This document shows, in pieces, positions 26,654 to 35,469 of a stretch of 64,000 nt of DNA. The translations under genes and the position numbers were made by a program. How positions within the stretch are numbered: position 1 is the stretch's first letter; each line of letters starts with the position of its first letter. The notes under the pieces were generated by a model, which saw only the letters and a program-made list of their open reading frames with translations, was not told where the DNA came from and searched no databases. The stretch comes from Bradyrhizobium sp. YR681 (GTDB taxonomy: Bacteria > Pseudomonadota > Alphaproteobacteria > Rhizobiales > Xanthobacteraceae): the NCBI RefSeq assembly GCF_000282615.1, contig NZ_AKIY01000189.1, forward strand, positions 103,816 through 167,815, in the 5' to 3' direction.

Positions 26654-27580
26654 ATGCCGGTCCCCATTCTCCTGGTCACGGGCTTTCTGGGGGCCGGCAA
26701 GACCACGGTCGTCAACCATCTGCTGGCGCACGCGGAGGGGCGGCGCATCGCCGCCGTGGTCAACGACTTCGGCGCGATCAACATCGATGCGGAGCTGATC
26801 GCGGGCGCCAGCGACGGCGTGGTCAGCCTTGCCAACGGTTGCATCTGCTGCTCGCTCGAGGGCGACCTGCTCCGCACGCTCTCGACGTTGCTGCGGCGAG
26901 ATCCGAGGCCGGACTACATCGTGATCGAGACCAGCGGCGTCGCCGACCCCGCCGACATCGTGCGCAATCTGATGGACCCGGTGATCCTGCGCGAGGCGCC
27001 GCTTGAAACCGTGCTCTGCGTGATGGACGCGGGAGCGCCGCCGTCCGCCTTCGATGATGCGCTGGTGCGCGCGCAGCTGCGCGTTGCCGATATCGTGGCG
27101 ATCAGCAAGCTGGACCTGGCGGACGAGGGCGCAGGCTCCCGGATCCGCGAGGCCATCCGCGCGCTGCGCGTTCCTGCCGTGGTGGTCGATGCGCAGCACG
27201 GCGAGATTCCCGCCGCGCTGTTGTTCCCCGCGACCATCGATCGCGCGCCTGCGCCGCGCGAGGTGAGGCCGCGGCGGCCTGCAGAAGAGCGCTTCGAGAC
27301 GCTGAGCTGGACCTCGGACCACCCCATCTCGCTGCCGCGCCTGCAGCAGGCGATCGGCCGGCTGGCGCCAAGGCTTGCGCGTGCAAAAGGCCTGTTCGAG
27401 ACCGTCGAGCAGCCGGGACGCCAGATGGTGTTTCAGTTCGCCGCCGGCCGCGCCACGCTGGCGCCGGGCGATGCACCGGCGGAAAATGTTCCGCGCGCGC
27501 GAATCGTCTTCATTGCCGAACTCGGGATGCTCTCGAAGGCCGAGCTCGACGGGATCATGGAGACGTGCGTTGCAAGCTAG
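26654..27580 (+). CDS. CobW/COG0523-family GTPase (metallochaperone)
   Basis: The 308-residue protein has the P-loop GFLGAGKTTVVNHLL, the family metal motif CICC (NGCICCSLEGDLLRTLS, residues ~57-75), ETSGVADPADIV and the base motif SKLDLAD. The C-terminal CobW domain starts near residue 215 (FETLSWTSDHPISLPRL). COG0523 proteins use GTP to insert or traffic metals such as zinc or cobalt. There is no His-rich tail. The three-base spacing to the amidohydrolase gene implies translational coupling, and that enzyme is a plausible client. Confidence 0.88.
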   Translation: MPVPILLVTGFLGAGKTTVVNHLLAHAEGRRIAAVVNDFGAINIDAELIAGASDGVVSLANGCICCSLEGDLLRTLSTLLRRDPRPDYIVIETSGVADPADIVRNLMDPVILREAPLETVLCVMDAGAPPSAFDDALVRAQLRVADIVAISKLDLADEGAGSRIREAIRALRVPAVVVDAQHGEIPAALLFPATIDRAPAPREVRPRRPAEERFETLSWTSDHPISLPRLQQAIGRLAPRLARAKGLFETVEQPGRQMVFQFAAGRATLAPGDAPAENVPRARIVFIAELGMLSKAELDGIMETCVAS

Positions 27581-27599
27581 ATCGGCGGGTCTGGCAACC

Positions 27600-27977
27600 T
27601 CAGGCGAACTGCGCGATGCCGTGTCCGACGGACCAGTTTGCCGCAGGGGCATCGAGCACGTTGACGAACACGTCCTCGGGGCGAATACCGGGGTTTTCGC
27701 CGAGCAGCTCGGCGATCCGGCAGTACAGCGCCTTCTTCTGCTCCGGCGTGCGCGAGGCGAACACGGTGATCTGGATCAGCACGGCGTCCTCGCTTCGGTT
27801 GACGCCATAGGCGTTGCCGCAGCGGAAGTTCGCAGGTTCATGCTCGCTGATGGTCATGAACTCGTCGCCCTCGGGAACGTTCAGCGCCTCGCGCATGGCG
27901 CGATAGAGACCGTCGAGGATCGCCCGCCGGTAGGCGTCCGGCTTGCCGGCGCGCATGGAGATGTGGAGGAGCGGCAT
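27600..27977 (-). CDS. Tautomerase-family protein
   Basis: With the start at 27977 the product is 125 residues beginning MPLLHISMRAGKPDAYRRAIL, so Pro becomes the N-terminal residue after Met removal. That is the catalytic base of the 4-oxalocrotonate tautomerase superfamily. Supporting stretches are EGDEFMTISEHEP and VLIQITVFASRTPEQKKALYCRIAELL. An upstream in-frame Met (27995) would bury the Pro, so it is less likely. It is transcribed divergently from a TetR regulator across a large inverted repeat and is probably its target. Confidence 0.8.
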   Translation of the reverse strand: MPLLHISMRAGKPDAYRRAILDGLYRAMREALNVPEGDEFMTISEHEPANFRCGNAYGVNRSEDAVLIQITVFASRTPEQKKALYCRIAELLGENPGIRPEDVFVNVLDAPAANWSVGHGIAQFA

Positions 27978-28075
27978 GAGCTGGTCCCTTTGCATGCGGG
28001 CGCGAGCGGCCGAGGCGCGTTCATGCGCCGGTCGTTCGGCCCATTGACGAAACGGGCTATCAATCCCAATTAGTT

Positions 28076-28119
28076 TTTGACACGATGTTTAGAAAACACA
28101 TTCTTGACATCGTGTCAAA
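28076..28119. promoter_or_regulatory. 13-bp inverted repeat operator between tautomerase and TetR genes
   Basis: TTTGACACGATGT (28076-28088) and ACATCGTGTCAAA (28107-28119) are perfect inverse complements separated by 18 bases. Both arms contain TTGACA, so each arm could also supply a -35 element. The position between divergent tautomerase and TetR genes is typical of an autoregulated TetR operator. Confidence 0.75.
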
Positions 28120-28143
28120 TATCTTCGAGCCGAGGATCGACAT

Positions 28144-28743
28144 GTGAGACCGCGCGAGTTCGATCACGACGACGTCCTCCGCATCGCGTTCGACCAGTTC
28201 TGGCGCAAGGGCGTGCGCGGCACCTCGCTGTCGGACATCGCGCGCGACGCCGGTGTCCAGCGCGGCAGTCTCTACAATGCCTTCGGCAGCAAGGAAGCGC
28301 TGTTCCTCCAGGCCTATGAGCGCTATGCGGGCGACTATCTTCTCGCCCTGCAGAAGGCGCTCAGCGCGGGCTCGTTGCGCAAGCGCCTCACCGCGTTCTT
28401 CGACCTGACCATCACGAACTTCCGCTCGGGCTCGCCGCCGCGCGGATGTCCGACCACGCGCGGCCTGATGGAGCTCGGCGCGGCCGAAGGCGAGGGGCTC
28501 GATGACGAGGCGCGCACGGCCTTTGCGAATCTTGTTTCGCGCATCACGGCCCTGGTCCAGGACAATCTGTCGGCCGGCGCGAAACGCGGCGAGTTCAACG
28601 GCAATCCCGCCGCCGCGGCGCTGCATATCATCACGGTGACGCGCGGCCTCGCCGTGCTCGAACGGGCCTTCGGCGATGAAGCCCAACTGCGCAAGATCGC
28701 CGCGCACACCATCGATCTCGTGCTCGACAAGAAGGCTGGTTAG
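28144..28743 (+). CDS. TetR-family transcriptional regulator
   Basis: The 199-residue protein has a standard N-terminal TetR helix-turn-helix (GVRGTSLSDIARDAGVQRGSLYNAFGSKEALF, residues ~20-52) and an all-helical ligand domain with GCPTTRGLMELG, as in the TetR_C subgroup near YxaF/AcrR-like repressors. The start is GTG at 28144 with GAGG 8 bases upstream. The strong inverted repeat upstream is its likely binding site, controlling itself and the divergent tautomerase. The inducer is unknown; an electrophile or aromatic compound would fit the tautomerase. Confidence 0.88.
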   Translation: MRPREFDHDDVLRIAFDQFWRKGVRGTSLSDIARDAGVQRGSLYNAFGSKEALFLQAYERYAGDYLLALQKALSAGSLRKRLTAFFDLTITNFRSGSPPRGCPTTRGLMELGAAEGEGLDDEARTAFANLVSRITALVQDNLSAGAKRGEFNGNPAAAALHIITVTRGLAVLERAFGDEAQLRKIAAHTIDLVLDKKAG

Positions 28744-28750
28744 GGCGGGA

Positions 28751-28786
28751 TAAAAACGACGACCCCGGCGGTGGTGATCGCCGGGG
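28751..28786 (-). terminator. Probable terminator between convergent genes
   Basis: CCCCGGCG / CGCCGGGG (8 bp, loop GTGGTGAT) at 28763-28786 has AAAAA on its left at 28752-28756. On the minus strand this is a stem followed by GTCGTCGTTTTTA. It lies downstream of the minus-strand gene ending at 28885 and just after the TetR stop. Confidence 0.55.
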
Positions 28787-28884
28787 CCGTCTGGAGGTTT
28801 CATGGAGGGCATCGAGCACTGCGCCGCCATGACGATGTCGATACCGCAATACGACTTGATATGCGAGTAGAACCCGTCAAAGCA

Positions 28885-29358
28885 TCAGCAGACGGCCAGC
28901 GCGTTGACCGCACGCGTCGTCGCAATCTCGTTCCCGCTGCCGACCAACTGGGACACGATGGACTCGAGCTCGCCAGGCTGCTCGCCGCGCGCGACCGCAA
29001 GCAGCCGCATCAACTCGGTCTCGTCCTTCGAGAGCCGCCGGCACGACGGCGGCATCAGGCACAGCTCGCATGGCCGGCCGCCGCGCAGGATCCTGACCAG
29101 CGCAGCAGCGCGCGCAACCAGCAGCGGGCTGTCGGCAACGCCCGGCGCTTCATCGGCGAACCGATAGGCGGCCTCCCAGCAATCCGACGCGCCGGTTGCA
29201 TAGGCGGCTCCGATGAAGCGGACCAGCGACAGCGCGACGCGGCTAAAATCATCGTAGCCCTCGATGCTTCGAGACGGCGACAGCGCAGCCTTGAGCGGGC
29301 ACAGTCTGGCTTCGCCGGCCTCGGAGACCGGCGCGGAACCGCAAATATCCTGCATCAT
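28885..29358 (-). CDS. Hypothetical protein, 157 residues, second gene of a pair
   Basis: I do not recognise this family. The protein is helical in character (EGYDDFSRVALSLVRFIGAAYA, LLVARAAALVRILRGG) with a Cys cluster CELCLMPPSC near residue 100 that could bind metal. It has no signal peptide or membrane helix. It starts 12 bases after the stop of the gene at 29370-29870 on the same strand, so the two are almost certainly co-transcribed. Base composition matches the core genome. Confidence 0.6.
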   Translation of the reverse strand: MMQDICGSAPVSEAGEARLCPLKAALSPSRSIEGYDDFSRVALSLVRFIGAAYATGASDCWEAAYRFADEAPGVADSPLLVARAAALVRILRGGRPCELCLMPPSCRRLSKDETELMRLLAVARGEQPGELESIVSQLVGSGNEIATTRAVNALAVC

Positions 29359-29369
29359 GAACGCTCTCG

Positions 29370-29870
29370 TCAGTGCAATGTGGGGCTGCCGACGAACCAG
29401 CTCTTCATCGCCATGGTCCGCTCGAGGTCGAACGATCGAATCTGCCTGTCAGGCAGAATGAGACCGGCCATGCGGAAGATCGTCGCAAGCCCCCGAACCG
29501 GCGCCAGCGCCCAATCGGCGCCGACCGGCGGCAGCCAGCACTCGAACTGCTCGCGCGCGACGTCGTCGCGCTCCTGCTGCGCGGCGGCGATTGCCCGCAA
29601 GATGCCGTGCTCGCTCTCCGACATGCGCGGACATGTGGGGCAGTGCACCTCGATCGCCGTATGCGCCGTGCAGGCAAAGATCTCGATGATGGATTCCAGC
29701 GAGGGCACGGCATCGCCGACGCGAAAATGATCGTATACCTGCTGGATGTCCGCCGCGGTCGGAACGGCACTTCCGCTTCTTGCCTTGGCGCGAAAACCCC
29801 AGATGAAGAGCCGCTCCGCCGCGCTCAGCGCTGGTAGGTCGAGGGGCTTTGCGTATGTCGATTGATGCAT
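29370..29870 (-). CDS. Hypothetical protein, 166 residues, first gene of a pair
   Basis: I do not recognise this family. It begins MHQSTYAKPLDLPALSAAERLFIWGFRA and contains a paired-Cys stretch (IEVHCPTCPRMSESEHGILRAIAAAQQE) around residue 75, then a region rich in Trp/Pro/Leu (FECWLPPVGADWALAPVRG). It looks soluble and cytoplasmic. It precedes a second Cys-containing hypothetical gene by 12 bases, and the pairing of two small Cys proteins is the main clue to a joint function. Confidence 0.6.
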   Translation of the reverse strand: MHQSTYAKPLDLPALSAAERLFIWGFRAKARSGSAVPTAADIQQVYDHFRVGDAVPSLESIIEIFACTAHTAIEVHCPTCPRMSESEHGILRAIAAAQQERDDVAREQFECWLPPVGADWALAPVRGLATIFRMAGLILPDRQIRSFDLERTMAMKSWFVGSPTLH

Positions 29871-30167
29871 TGAGCCTCTGGCCTTTGGCTGCGCACACGC
29901 CGCATCCGGCGCAAAATATCTCGGCCGATCGTTCCGCCAGAGGCCCGTTCAAGTCAACGCCGCGAAGGCCGATATCGAGGTCTTCTAGATCTAAAGAGCT
30001 TGGGATTCCGGTGCCGCCGGCATCGCAAACCGGCGAGGCCGCCGCGGCCTGGCGGCGGTGCGTCACTACGCAATTCCGTCGGGCTTTGGGGAACCCGAAT
30101 GCTTAAAGCTTTGCTAAGGCGTTCGGGATAAACTGGCATATCCGCACTATAATTCATGTGAGCACCG

Positions 30168-31850
30168 ATGGTTTTCTCCCGCATCAGTTTCAAGCTGGTC
30201 CTGATTGTCGGCATCAGCCTCCTCGGCATGATCACGTTGGCGCCGATCGCGCTCTCGACCCTGCGCGCGCAGATGATTTCCGATCGCCAGGCCAAGACGC
30301 AGCACATGGTCGACGTCGGCTATGGCATTTTGGCGCACTACCAGAAGCTCGAGAGCGAGGGAAAGCTGCCGCGCGAGCAAGCCCAGGCCGCCGCGATGGC
30401 GCAGATCAAGAGCCTCCGCTACGACAAGGTCGAGTATTTCTGGCTCAACGACATGGCCGCGAAGATGATCATGCATCCGATCAAGCCCGAGCTTGACGGC
30501 AAGGATCTCTCCGACATGAAGGACCCGACCGGCAACCGGCTGTTCTCGGGGTTCGTTGACGTCGTCAACAAGCAGGGCGCGGGTTTCTACAGCTACCTCT
30601 GGCCGAAGCCCGGCTTCGACCAGCCGGTCGGGAAAATCTCCTATGTGAAGGGCTTTGCGCCCTGGGGCTGGATCATCGGCACCGGCATCTATCTCGACGA
30701 CGTCGACGCCGTGTTCCGCCAGGATGCGATGACGTTCGCATTGGTCGGTCTTGCCGTGCTCGTGCTCGTGCTCGGCGCCTCCTTCGTGATCGGCCGCAGT
30801 GTCACAAGGCCGCTTGCGAAGATCACCGCGCTGACCGAGCGGCTCGCCGCAGGCGACAGTGCCTTCGAGGTGCCCTACACCGATCGCAACAACGAGGTCG
30901 GCGCGCTCGCCAAGGCGCTGGCCGTGTTCAAGGACAACGCGTCGGCGGTGGGCCGGATGCATGCCGAGCAGCAGGAGGCGAAACAGCTGGCCGACGACGA
31001 GAAGCGCAGGACGATGGCCGATCTCGCCGGCAAATTCGAGGCGAGCGTGCAAGCCGTGGTCCGCGACGTCTTCAACGAGGCGCGCGAGATGCAGCAGGCC
31101 GCGCAGGGCATGTCGGAGACCGCGAACAAGGCGACCGACCGCGCCAGCTTCGTCGCGACCGCGTGCCAGCAGGCCTCGACCAACGTGCAGACGGTGGCCT
31201 CCGCCGCGGGCCAGCTGTCGTCCTCGATCACCGAGATCAGCCAGCGCGTCGCGCAGGCCGCCACGGTGGCCGACAAGGCCGCGGCCGACGGCCAGCGTAC
31301 CAACGATACCGTGCAGGGGCTCGCCGCCGCCGCGCACAAGATCGGCGAGGTCATCGACCTCATCAACCAGATCGCCTCGCAGACCAATCTGCTCGCGCTC
31401 AACGCCACCATCGAGGCGGCGCGTGCGGGCGAAGCCGGCAAGGGCTTTGCGGTGGTCGCCAGCGAAGTCAAATCGCTGGCGAGCCAGACCGCGAAGGCGA
31501 CCGACGAGATCGGTGCGCAGATCAGCGCGATCCAGGCCGAGACCAACCAGGTCGTCGGCAACATCGAGAGCATCCGTGCCACCATCATGGAGGTCAACGA
31601 GATCTCCTCGTCGATCGCAGCTGCGGTCGAGGAGCAGGGCGCGGCGACCGCGGCCATCGCCCACAGCGTGCAGGAGGCGGCGTCCGGCACCGACCAGGTC
31701 TCGCAAAACATCTCAGGGGTCACCGAGGCGACCGCCGAGACCGGCCATGCCGCCGGCCTGGTGCTGCAATCGAGCGGCCGCCTGACCCAGAAGCTGCAAT
31801 CGCTCCAGGACGAGGTCAGCACCTTCGTTGCCGGCGTGCGCGCGGCCTAG
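30168..31850 (+). CDS. Methyl-accepting chemotaxis protein with single Cache domain
   Basis: The 560-residue protein has an N-terminal membrane helix ([22 protein letters not shown]). A periplasmic sCache_2 domain follows (residues ~35-185; [52 protein letters not shown]). It then has a second helix ([19 protein letters not shown]), a HAMP segment and the MCP signalling domain, whose tip is [31 protein letters not shown]. It senses a small ligand, often an organic acid, and signals to CheA. No CheR-docking pentapeptide is at the C-terminus. It stands alone, 3' to 3' with the deacetylase gene (4-base overlap). Confidence 0.92.
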   Translation: MVFSRISFKLVLIVGISLLGMITLAPIALSTLRAQMISDRQAKTQHMVDVGYGILAHYQKLESEGKLPREQAQAAAMAQIKSLRYDKVEYFWLNDMAAKMIMHPIKPELDGKDLSDMKDPTGNRLFSGFVDVVNKQGAGFYSYLWPKPGFDQPVGKISYVKGFAPWGWIIGTGIYLDDVDAVFRQDAMTFALVGLAVLVLVLGASFVIGRSVTRPLAKITALTERLAAGDSAFEVPYTDRNNEVGALAKALAVFKDNASAVGRMHAEQQEAKQLADDEKRRTMADLAGKFEASVQAVVRDVFNEAREMQQAAQGMSETANKATDRASFVATACQQASTNVQTVASAAGQLSSSITEISQRVAQAATVADKAAADGQRTNDTVQGLAAAAHKIGEVIDLINQIASQTNLLALNATIEAARAGEAGKGFAVVASEVKSLASQTAKATDEIGAQISAIQAETNQVVGNIESIRATIMEVNEISSSIAAAVEEQGAATAAIAHSVQEAASGTDQVSQNISGVTEATAETGHAAGLVLQSSGRLTQKLQSLQDEVSTFVAGVRAA

Positions 31851-32758
31851 CGCAAGGAAATACCGGCAGCTGCGCGAAAATGCGCCGCGATGTCGGCGCG
31901 CGTTGCGACCCAGACGCGGCCTTCCAGCCGCGCCAGTTCGGCGAGAATGGCCTTCACGGCGCGGAAGCGCGCCGGCCGGCCGCAAATGCGCAGGTGAAAG
32001 CCGATTGACAGCATCGAGGAGCGGCCGCGTTCGGCCTCCTCGACCAGCGTAGCAAGTGCCGCGCCGACATAGTTCGAAAAATCCTCGGGCTGCACAAAGC
32101 CGTTCGGATGAAAGAACTTCATGTCGTTGGTGTCGAAGCCATAGGGCAGGACCAGCATCGGCCCTCGCGGTGACCGGCTCCAATACGGCAGATCGTCGTC
32201 GAGCGCGTTGCTGTCGTAGGCGAATCCGAGCTCGGTCAGGAGGTCGCGGGTCCAGGCGCTCTGGCTGCCGCGCGTCATGAAGCCGACAGGCGTGACGCCG
32301 GTCGCACGTGCGATGACATCGCGGGTCTTCTCGATGTCGCGGCGTTCGGTCTCGGCATCGCCGTAAAGCGCATGCGGCAGCCAGCGCCAGCCGTGCACGG
32401 CCGGCTCATGTCCGGCCTCGATCGCGGCACGGGCAAGGTCCGGCACGCGCTCGACGGCGCGGCCGCACATCATGAAGGTCGAGGGGACATTGGATTCAGC
32501 GAAGGCGTCGAGGAAGCGCCACAGGCCGGCGCGCAGGCCGTAGTCGAACACCTGCTCCTGCACGAGATCGCGGACGCCCGGCGTCGACGTCGAGGCGACC
32601 TCGCCATAGCGTTCCGTCTCCGCATCGCCCTGCTCGACGGCAAGCTCGGCGCCCTCCTCAAAGTTCACCACCAGCGACACCGCGACGCGGGCGCCGTTGG
32701 GCCAGACGATATCCGGGCGTGCCCTTCCATATCCACGAAGATCGCGTTCGATCGGCAT
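31847..32758 (-). CDS. PuuE-like allantoinase / polysaccharide deacetylase family protein
   Basis: The 303-residue protein reads [34 protein letters not shown] at its start, which is the PuuE (metal-independent allantoinase) style of the NodB fold. Further motifs are [31 protein letters not shown], and [13 protein letters not shown]. PuuE opens the allantoin ring to allantoate. It is the last gene of a five-gene unit with an ABC importer, and a hydantoin/allantoin-type racemase is encoded divergently. Ureide catabolism is therefore the best reading. A related cyclic amide or modified sugar as substrate remains possible. Confidence 0.75.
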   Translation of the reverse strand: MPIERDLRGYGRARPDIVWPNGARVAVSLVVNFEEGAELAVEQGDAETERYGEVASTSTPGVRDLVQEQVFDYGLRAGLWRFLDAFAESNVPSTFMMCGRAVERVPDLARAAIEAGHEPAVHGWRWLPHALYGDAETERRDIEKTRDVIARATGVTPVGFMTRGSQSAWTRDLLTELGFAYDSNALDDDLPYWSRSPRGPMLVLPYGFDTNDMKFFHPNGFVQPEDFSNYVGAALATLVEEAERGRSSMLSIGFHLRICGRPARFRAVKAILAELARLEGRVWVATRADIAAHFRAAAGISLR

Positions 32759-32760
32759 GG

Positions 32761-33570
32761 TCAGCGGCTCCCGATCTGGCGACTGACGCCGCCAAAAATT
32801 TCGGCGCAGACGAGGCCGGCCAGCGTCAGCAGCACGATCACGCCGGAGACGGCAGCGACGCGCACGTCGAGGCTGCCTTCGAGGATCGCCCAGAGTTTTA
32901 TTGGCAGCACCTCGGTTCGGGCATCGGCCAGGAACAGCGACACCGGCACGTTGTCGAATGAGGTCAGAAACGCGACAAAGCAGCTCGCGACGATGCCGCG
33001 GCGGATCAGCGGCAACGTGATCCGGCGAAATGTGTACCAGTGGCTGGCGCCCAGGCTGAGCGAGCAGGTGACCAGTACCGGATTGAGCTGCTGCACCGAG
33101 GCGCCGACCATCCGGATCACGAAGGGCACGCAGATGATGGTATGGCCGAGCACCAGGGTCGCGGCCGACAGGCGGATGCCGAGCAGGTTGAAGACCAGCA
33201 GCAGCGACAGGCCGAACGCCATCGCGGGCAGCACCATCGGCGACATGAACAGGGCATCCAGCACGCGTGCGAGCTTGAGCTTGCTGCGCGCCAGCCCGAG
33301 CGCAGCCGCGCCGCCGAGCACCGCGGACAGGATGGTTGCCGCGGTAGCGACCTTCAGGCTGGTCAGCGCGGGCTCGATGATCTCCTGCGATTGCAGCAGC
33401 TCGACATACCAGCGCAGCGACCAGCTCGGCGGCGGAAACTTCAGCGTGATGCCGCCGGTGAAGGAGATGACGACAACGACCAGCGTCGGCGCGAGCAGCA
33501 ACAGCATGCCGAAGCCGGTGATCGTGCCGACAACGCCGGAATAGAGGCGGTCAATGAGGCTACGCTGCAT
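32761..33570 (-). CDS. ABC transporter permease (PotC type)
   Basis: The 269-residue inner-membrane permease starts MQRSLIDRLYSGVVG and has six hydrophobic segments. Its EAA loop (AAEGLGAS-equivalent) reads VTCSLSLGASHWYTFRRITLPLIRRGIV near residue 180. The pattern is that of spermidine/putrescine-type (PotC) permeases. It overlaps the end of the upstream permease gene by 11 bases. Its partners are the PotB-like permease, a binding protein and an ATPase in the same operon; the likely cargo is a ureide or polyamine-like compound. Confidence 0.86.
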   Translation of the reverse strand: MQRSLIDRLYSGVVGTITGFGMLLLLAPTLVVVVISFTGGITLKFPPPSWSLRWYVELLQSQEIIEPALTSLKVATAATILSAVLGGAAALGLARSKLKLARVLDALFMSPMVLPAMAFGLSLLLVFNLLGIRLSAATLVLGHTIICVPFVIRMVGASVQQLNPVLVTCSLSLGASHWYTFRRITLPLIRRGIVASCFVAFLTSFDNVPVSLFLADARTEVLPIKLWAILEGSLDVRVAAVSGVIVLLTLAGLVCAEIFGGVSRQIGSR

Positions 33571-34417
33571 CCACGCCTCGCACGAAGCGGCGCGACAGCG
33601 CGCCGATGGCAAACACGATTCCGGTCACGGCCAGCGTGAAGATCAGCGACAGCGCCGCTGCGAACGGCCAGTCCTGCACGCCGACCGCCTGCTGGTAGAT
33701 ATAGGACGGCATCAGGATGATGCGTCCGCCGCCGACCAGCGTCTGCGTGATGAAGGCGGTCGCAGCCGCGGCGAAGACGAGCAGCCAGCCGGCGATGGCA
33801 CCCGGCAGCGTCAGCGGCAGGATGACGGTGAGAAAGATGCGCGCGCGGCTTGCACCGAGACCCTCCGCCGCTCGTGTCAGATTGCCGTCGAGCCGCAACA
33901 GGCTGTTGATGACCGGCAGCGCCATCAGCGGAAGCTGGATCTGCGTCAGCGCCAGCACCATGCCCTCCCAGCTGTAGAGCAGCCTCGCCGGTGCCTGCCA
34001 GAAGCCGAGCGACAGCATCGCCGAATTGATGATGCCGTCGCGGCCGAGGATGACGATCCAGGCAAAGGTCCGCACCACAGTGCTGGTCAGGAGCGGCAAC
34101 ATGATCAGGAAGGTGATCAGGGTGCGCAGGAACTGTCCGCTCGCGACATAGACCAGCGCGAGCGGGTAGGCGAGGATCAGCGTCGCCAGCGCGACTTCCG
34201 CGCCGAGCCACAGCGTGTCCGTCAGGACCTTGAGGCTGAACGGGTCGGACAGGAAGCGCAGATATTGCACCGGCGAGAGGCCGGAGAATTGCGGGTCGCG
34301 GAACAGGCTGACCAGCACGAGCGCGGCCAGCGGCAGCACGAAGGCTGCGAAGAACAGCGCTGCCAGCGGGACCACTGGCAGCAGCTGTCTGGATGCGGTC
34401 GTGCTGGCCGGTGTCAT
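33560..34417 (-). CDS. ABC transporter permease (PotB type)
   Basis: The 285-residue permease has six predicted helices and the EAA-loop sequence LTRAAEGLGASRARIFLTVILPLTLPGAIAG near residue 190, as in PotB. It begins one base after the stop of the binding-protein gene and overlaps the next permease. It forms the transmembrane pore with the PotC-type partner. Confidence 0.86.
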   Translation of the reverse strand: MTPASTTASRQLLPVVPLAALFFAAFVLPLAALVLVSLFRDPQFSGLSPVQYLRFLSDPFSLKVLTDTLWLGAEVALATLILAYPLALVYVASGQFLRTLITFLIMLPLLTSTVVRTFAWIVILGRDGIINSAMLSLGFWQAPARLLYSWEGMVLALTQIQLPLMALPVINSLLRLDGNLTRAAEGLGASRARIFLTVILPLTLPGAIAGWLLVFAAAATAFITQTLVGGGRIILMPSYIYQQAVGVQDWPFAAALSLIFTLAVTGIVFAIGALSRRFVRGVDAA

Positions 34418-34418
34418 C

Positions 34419-35468
34419 TTAGATCTTTACTTCCTTGCTGAAGCGGGTGATCCATTCGCCGCGCATTGCCTGGAACTTGGTCCAGTCGAGCAGGACATTG
34501 TTGGCGACGAGATCGTCGACGCTTTTGGCGACGGTGAGGTTCGCGCCGGTCAGAGCCACCTTGCCGTTGGTCGGCATCATCACCCAGGGCGAAGCCTCGA
34601 GCCCTTTCTGCGTGTCGACCGACATCACGGTGTCGAGATAGTCGAGCACGGCCTTCGGATCCTGGTTGTTCTTCACGATCTGCGCGCTGGTGCGGATCAC
34701 CACGGCGCCGGACTTCGGCTTGGCGAAAGCGATGTCGACGCCCTTGGCGGCGAGCAGCGCCACGTTGTTCCAGAAATTGAAGGCGATATCGATCTCACCC
34801 TGCTGGAACAGTGCGGCCAGTGCGCCCGGCGAAGCCGCAATCGCGCCGACATTCGGCAGCAGCTTCTTGATGGCGTCGAAGGCCGGCTCGATATTGGTCT
34901 CGGAGCCGCCGTTCAGCTTTGCGATCTCGACCATGAAGGCGGTGCCGAGGCTCGAGCCGAGCCCTGTGATGCCGACGCGCCCCTTGTATTCCGGCTTCCA
35001 CAGATCCTCCCACGAGGTCGGCGGCGTTGTGATCTTCTTCGGATTGTAGGCGATGCCGATCAACTGACAGGTGATGACAGGCGCGTAACCGTCGGGATGA
35101 CGGAATGCGCCTGGAATGTCGGCATATGACTTCGACTGCTCGACCGGGAATTTTTCCAGCACGCCGCTCGCGATCGCCGGGATCAGCGGCCCCTCGTCGA
35201 ACAGCACCACGTCGAAGGGTGGCGCGTTGCGCGAGGCCTGGATCTTGCCGATCTGGTCGACGCCGAGCAGCGGCGTGAAGGTGACGCCGCCGTCGCTGGT
35301 CTTCTTGAAGGCCGGCCCGACCACCGAGCGAAAGGCCTCGTCAAAGCTGCCGGGATAGGTCGTCGCCACGATCGAGGAGGCGGCGCGCGATGATGTCGGC
35401 CATCCCAGGCTTGCCGCCGCCAGTGCGGCCGAACCTGAGGTGAGCAGCGATCTCCTGTTTAGGCTCAT
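34419..35468 (-). CDS. ABC transporter periplasmic binding protein (PotD type)
   Basis: The 349-residue protein begins MSLNRRSLLTSGSAALAAASLGW, a twin-arginine signal, so it is exported folded. The mature part has TTYPGSFDEAFRSVVGPAFKKTSDGG and ASWEDLWKPE-type text (TTPPTSWEDLWKPEYKGRVGITG), typical of spermidine/putrescine-family solute-binding proteins. Start at 35468 is favoured by GGAG 8 bases before and lies one base past the ATPase stop. It captures the substrate in the periplasm. Confidence 0.86.
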   Translation of the reverse strand: MSLNRRSLLTSGSAALAAASLGWPTSSRAASSIVATTYPGSFDEAFRSVVGPAFKKTSDGGVTFTPLLGVDQIGKIQASRNAPPFDVVLFDEGPLIPAIASGVLEKFPVEQSKSYADIPGAFRHPDGYAPVITCQLIGIAYNPKKITTPPTSWEDLWKPEYKGRVGITGLGSSLGTAFMVEIAKLNGGSETNIEPAFDAIKKLLPNVGAIAASPGALAALFQQGEIDIAFNFWNNVALLAAKGVDIAFAKPKSGAVVIRTSAQIVKNNQDPKAVLDYLDTVMSVDTQKGLEASPWVMMPTNGKVALTGANLTVAKSVDDLVANNVLLDWTKFQAMRGEWITRFSKEVKI

Positions 35469-35469
35469 G

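Noticed and set aside
25097..27652. An 851-codon minus-strand frame
   Set aside because: Shadow of the D-aminoacylase-type and CobW genes; no motif of its own.
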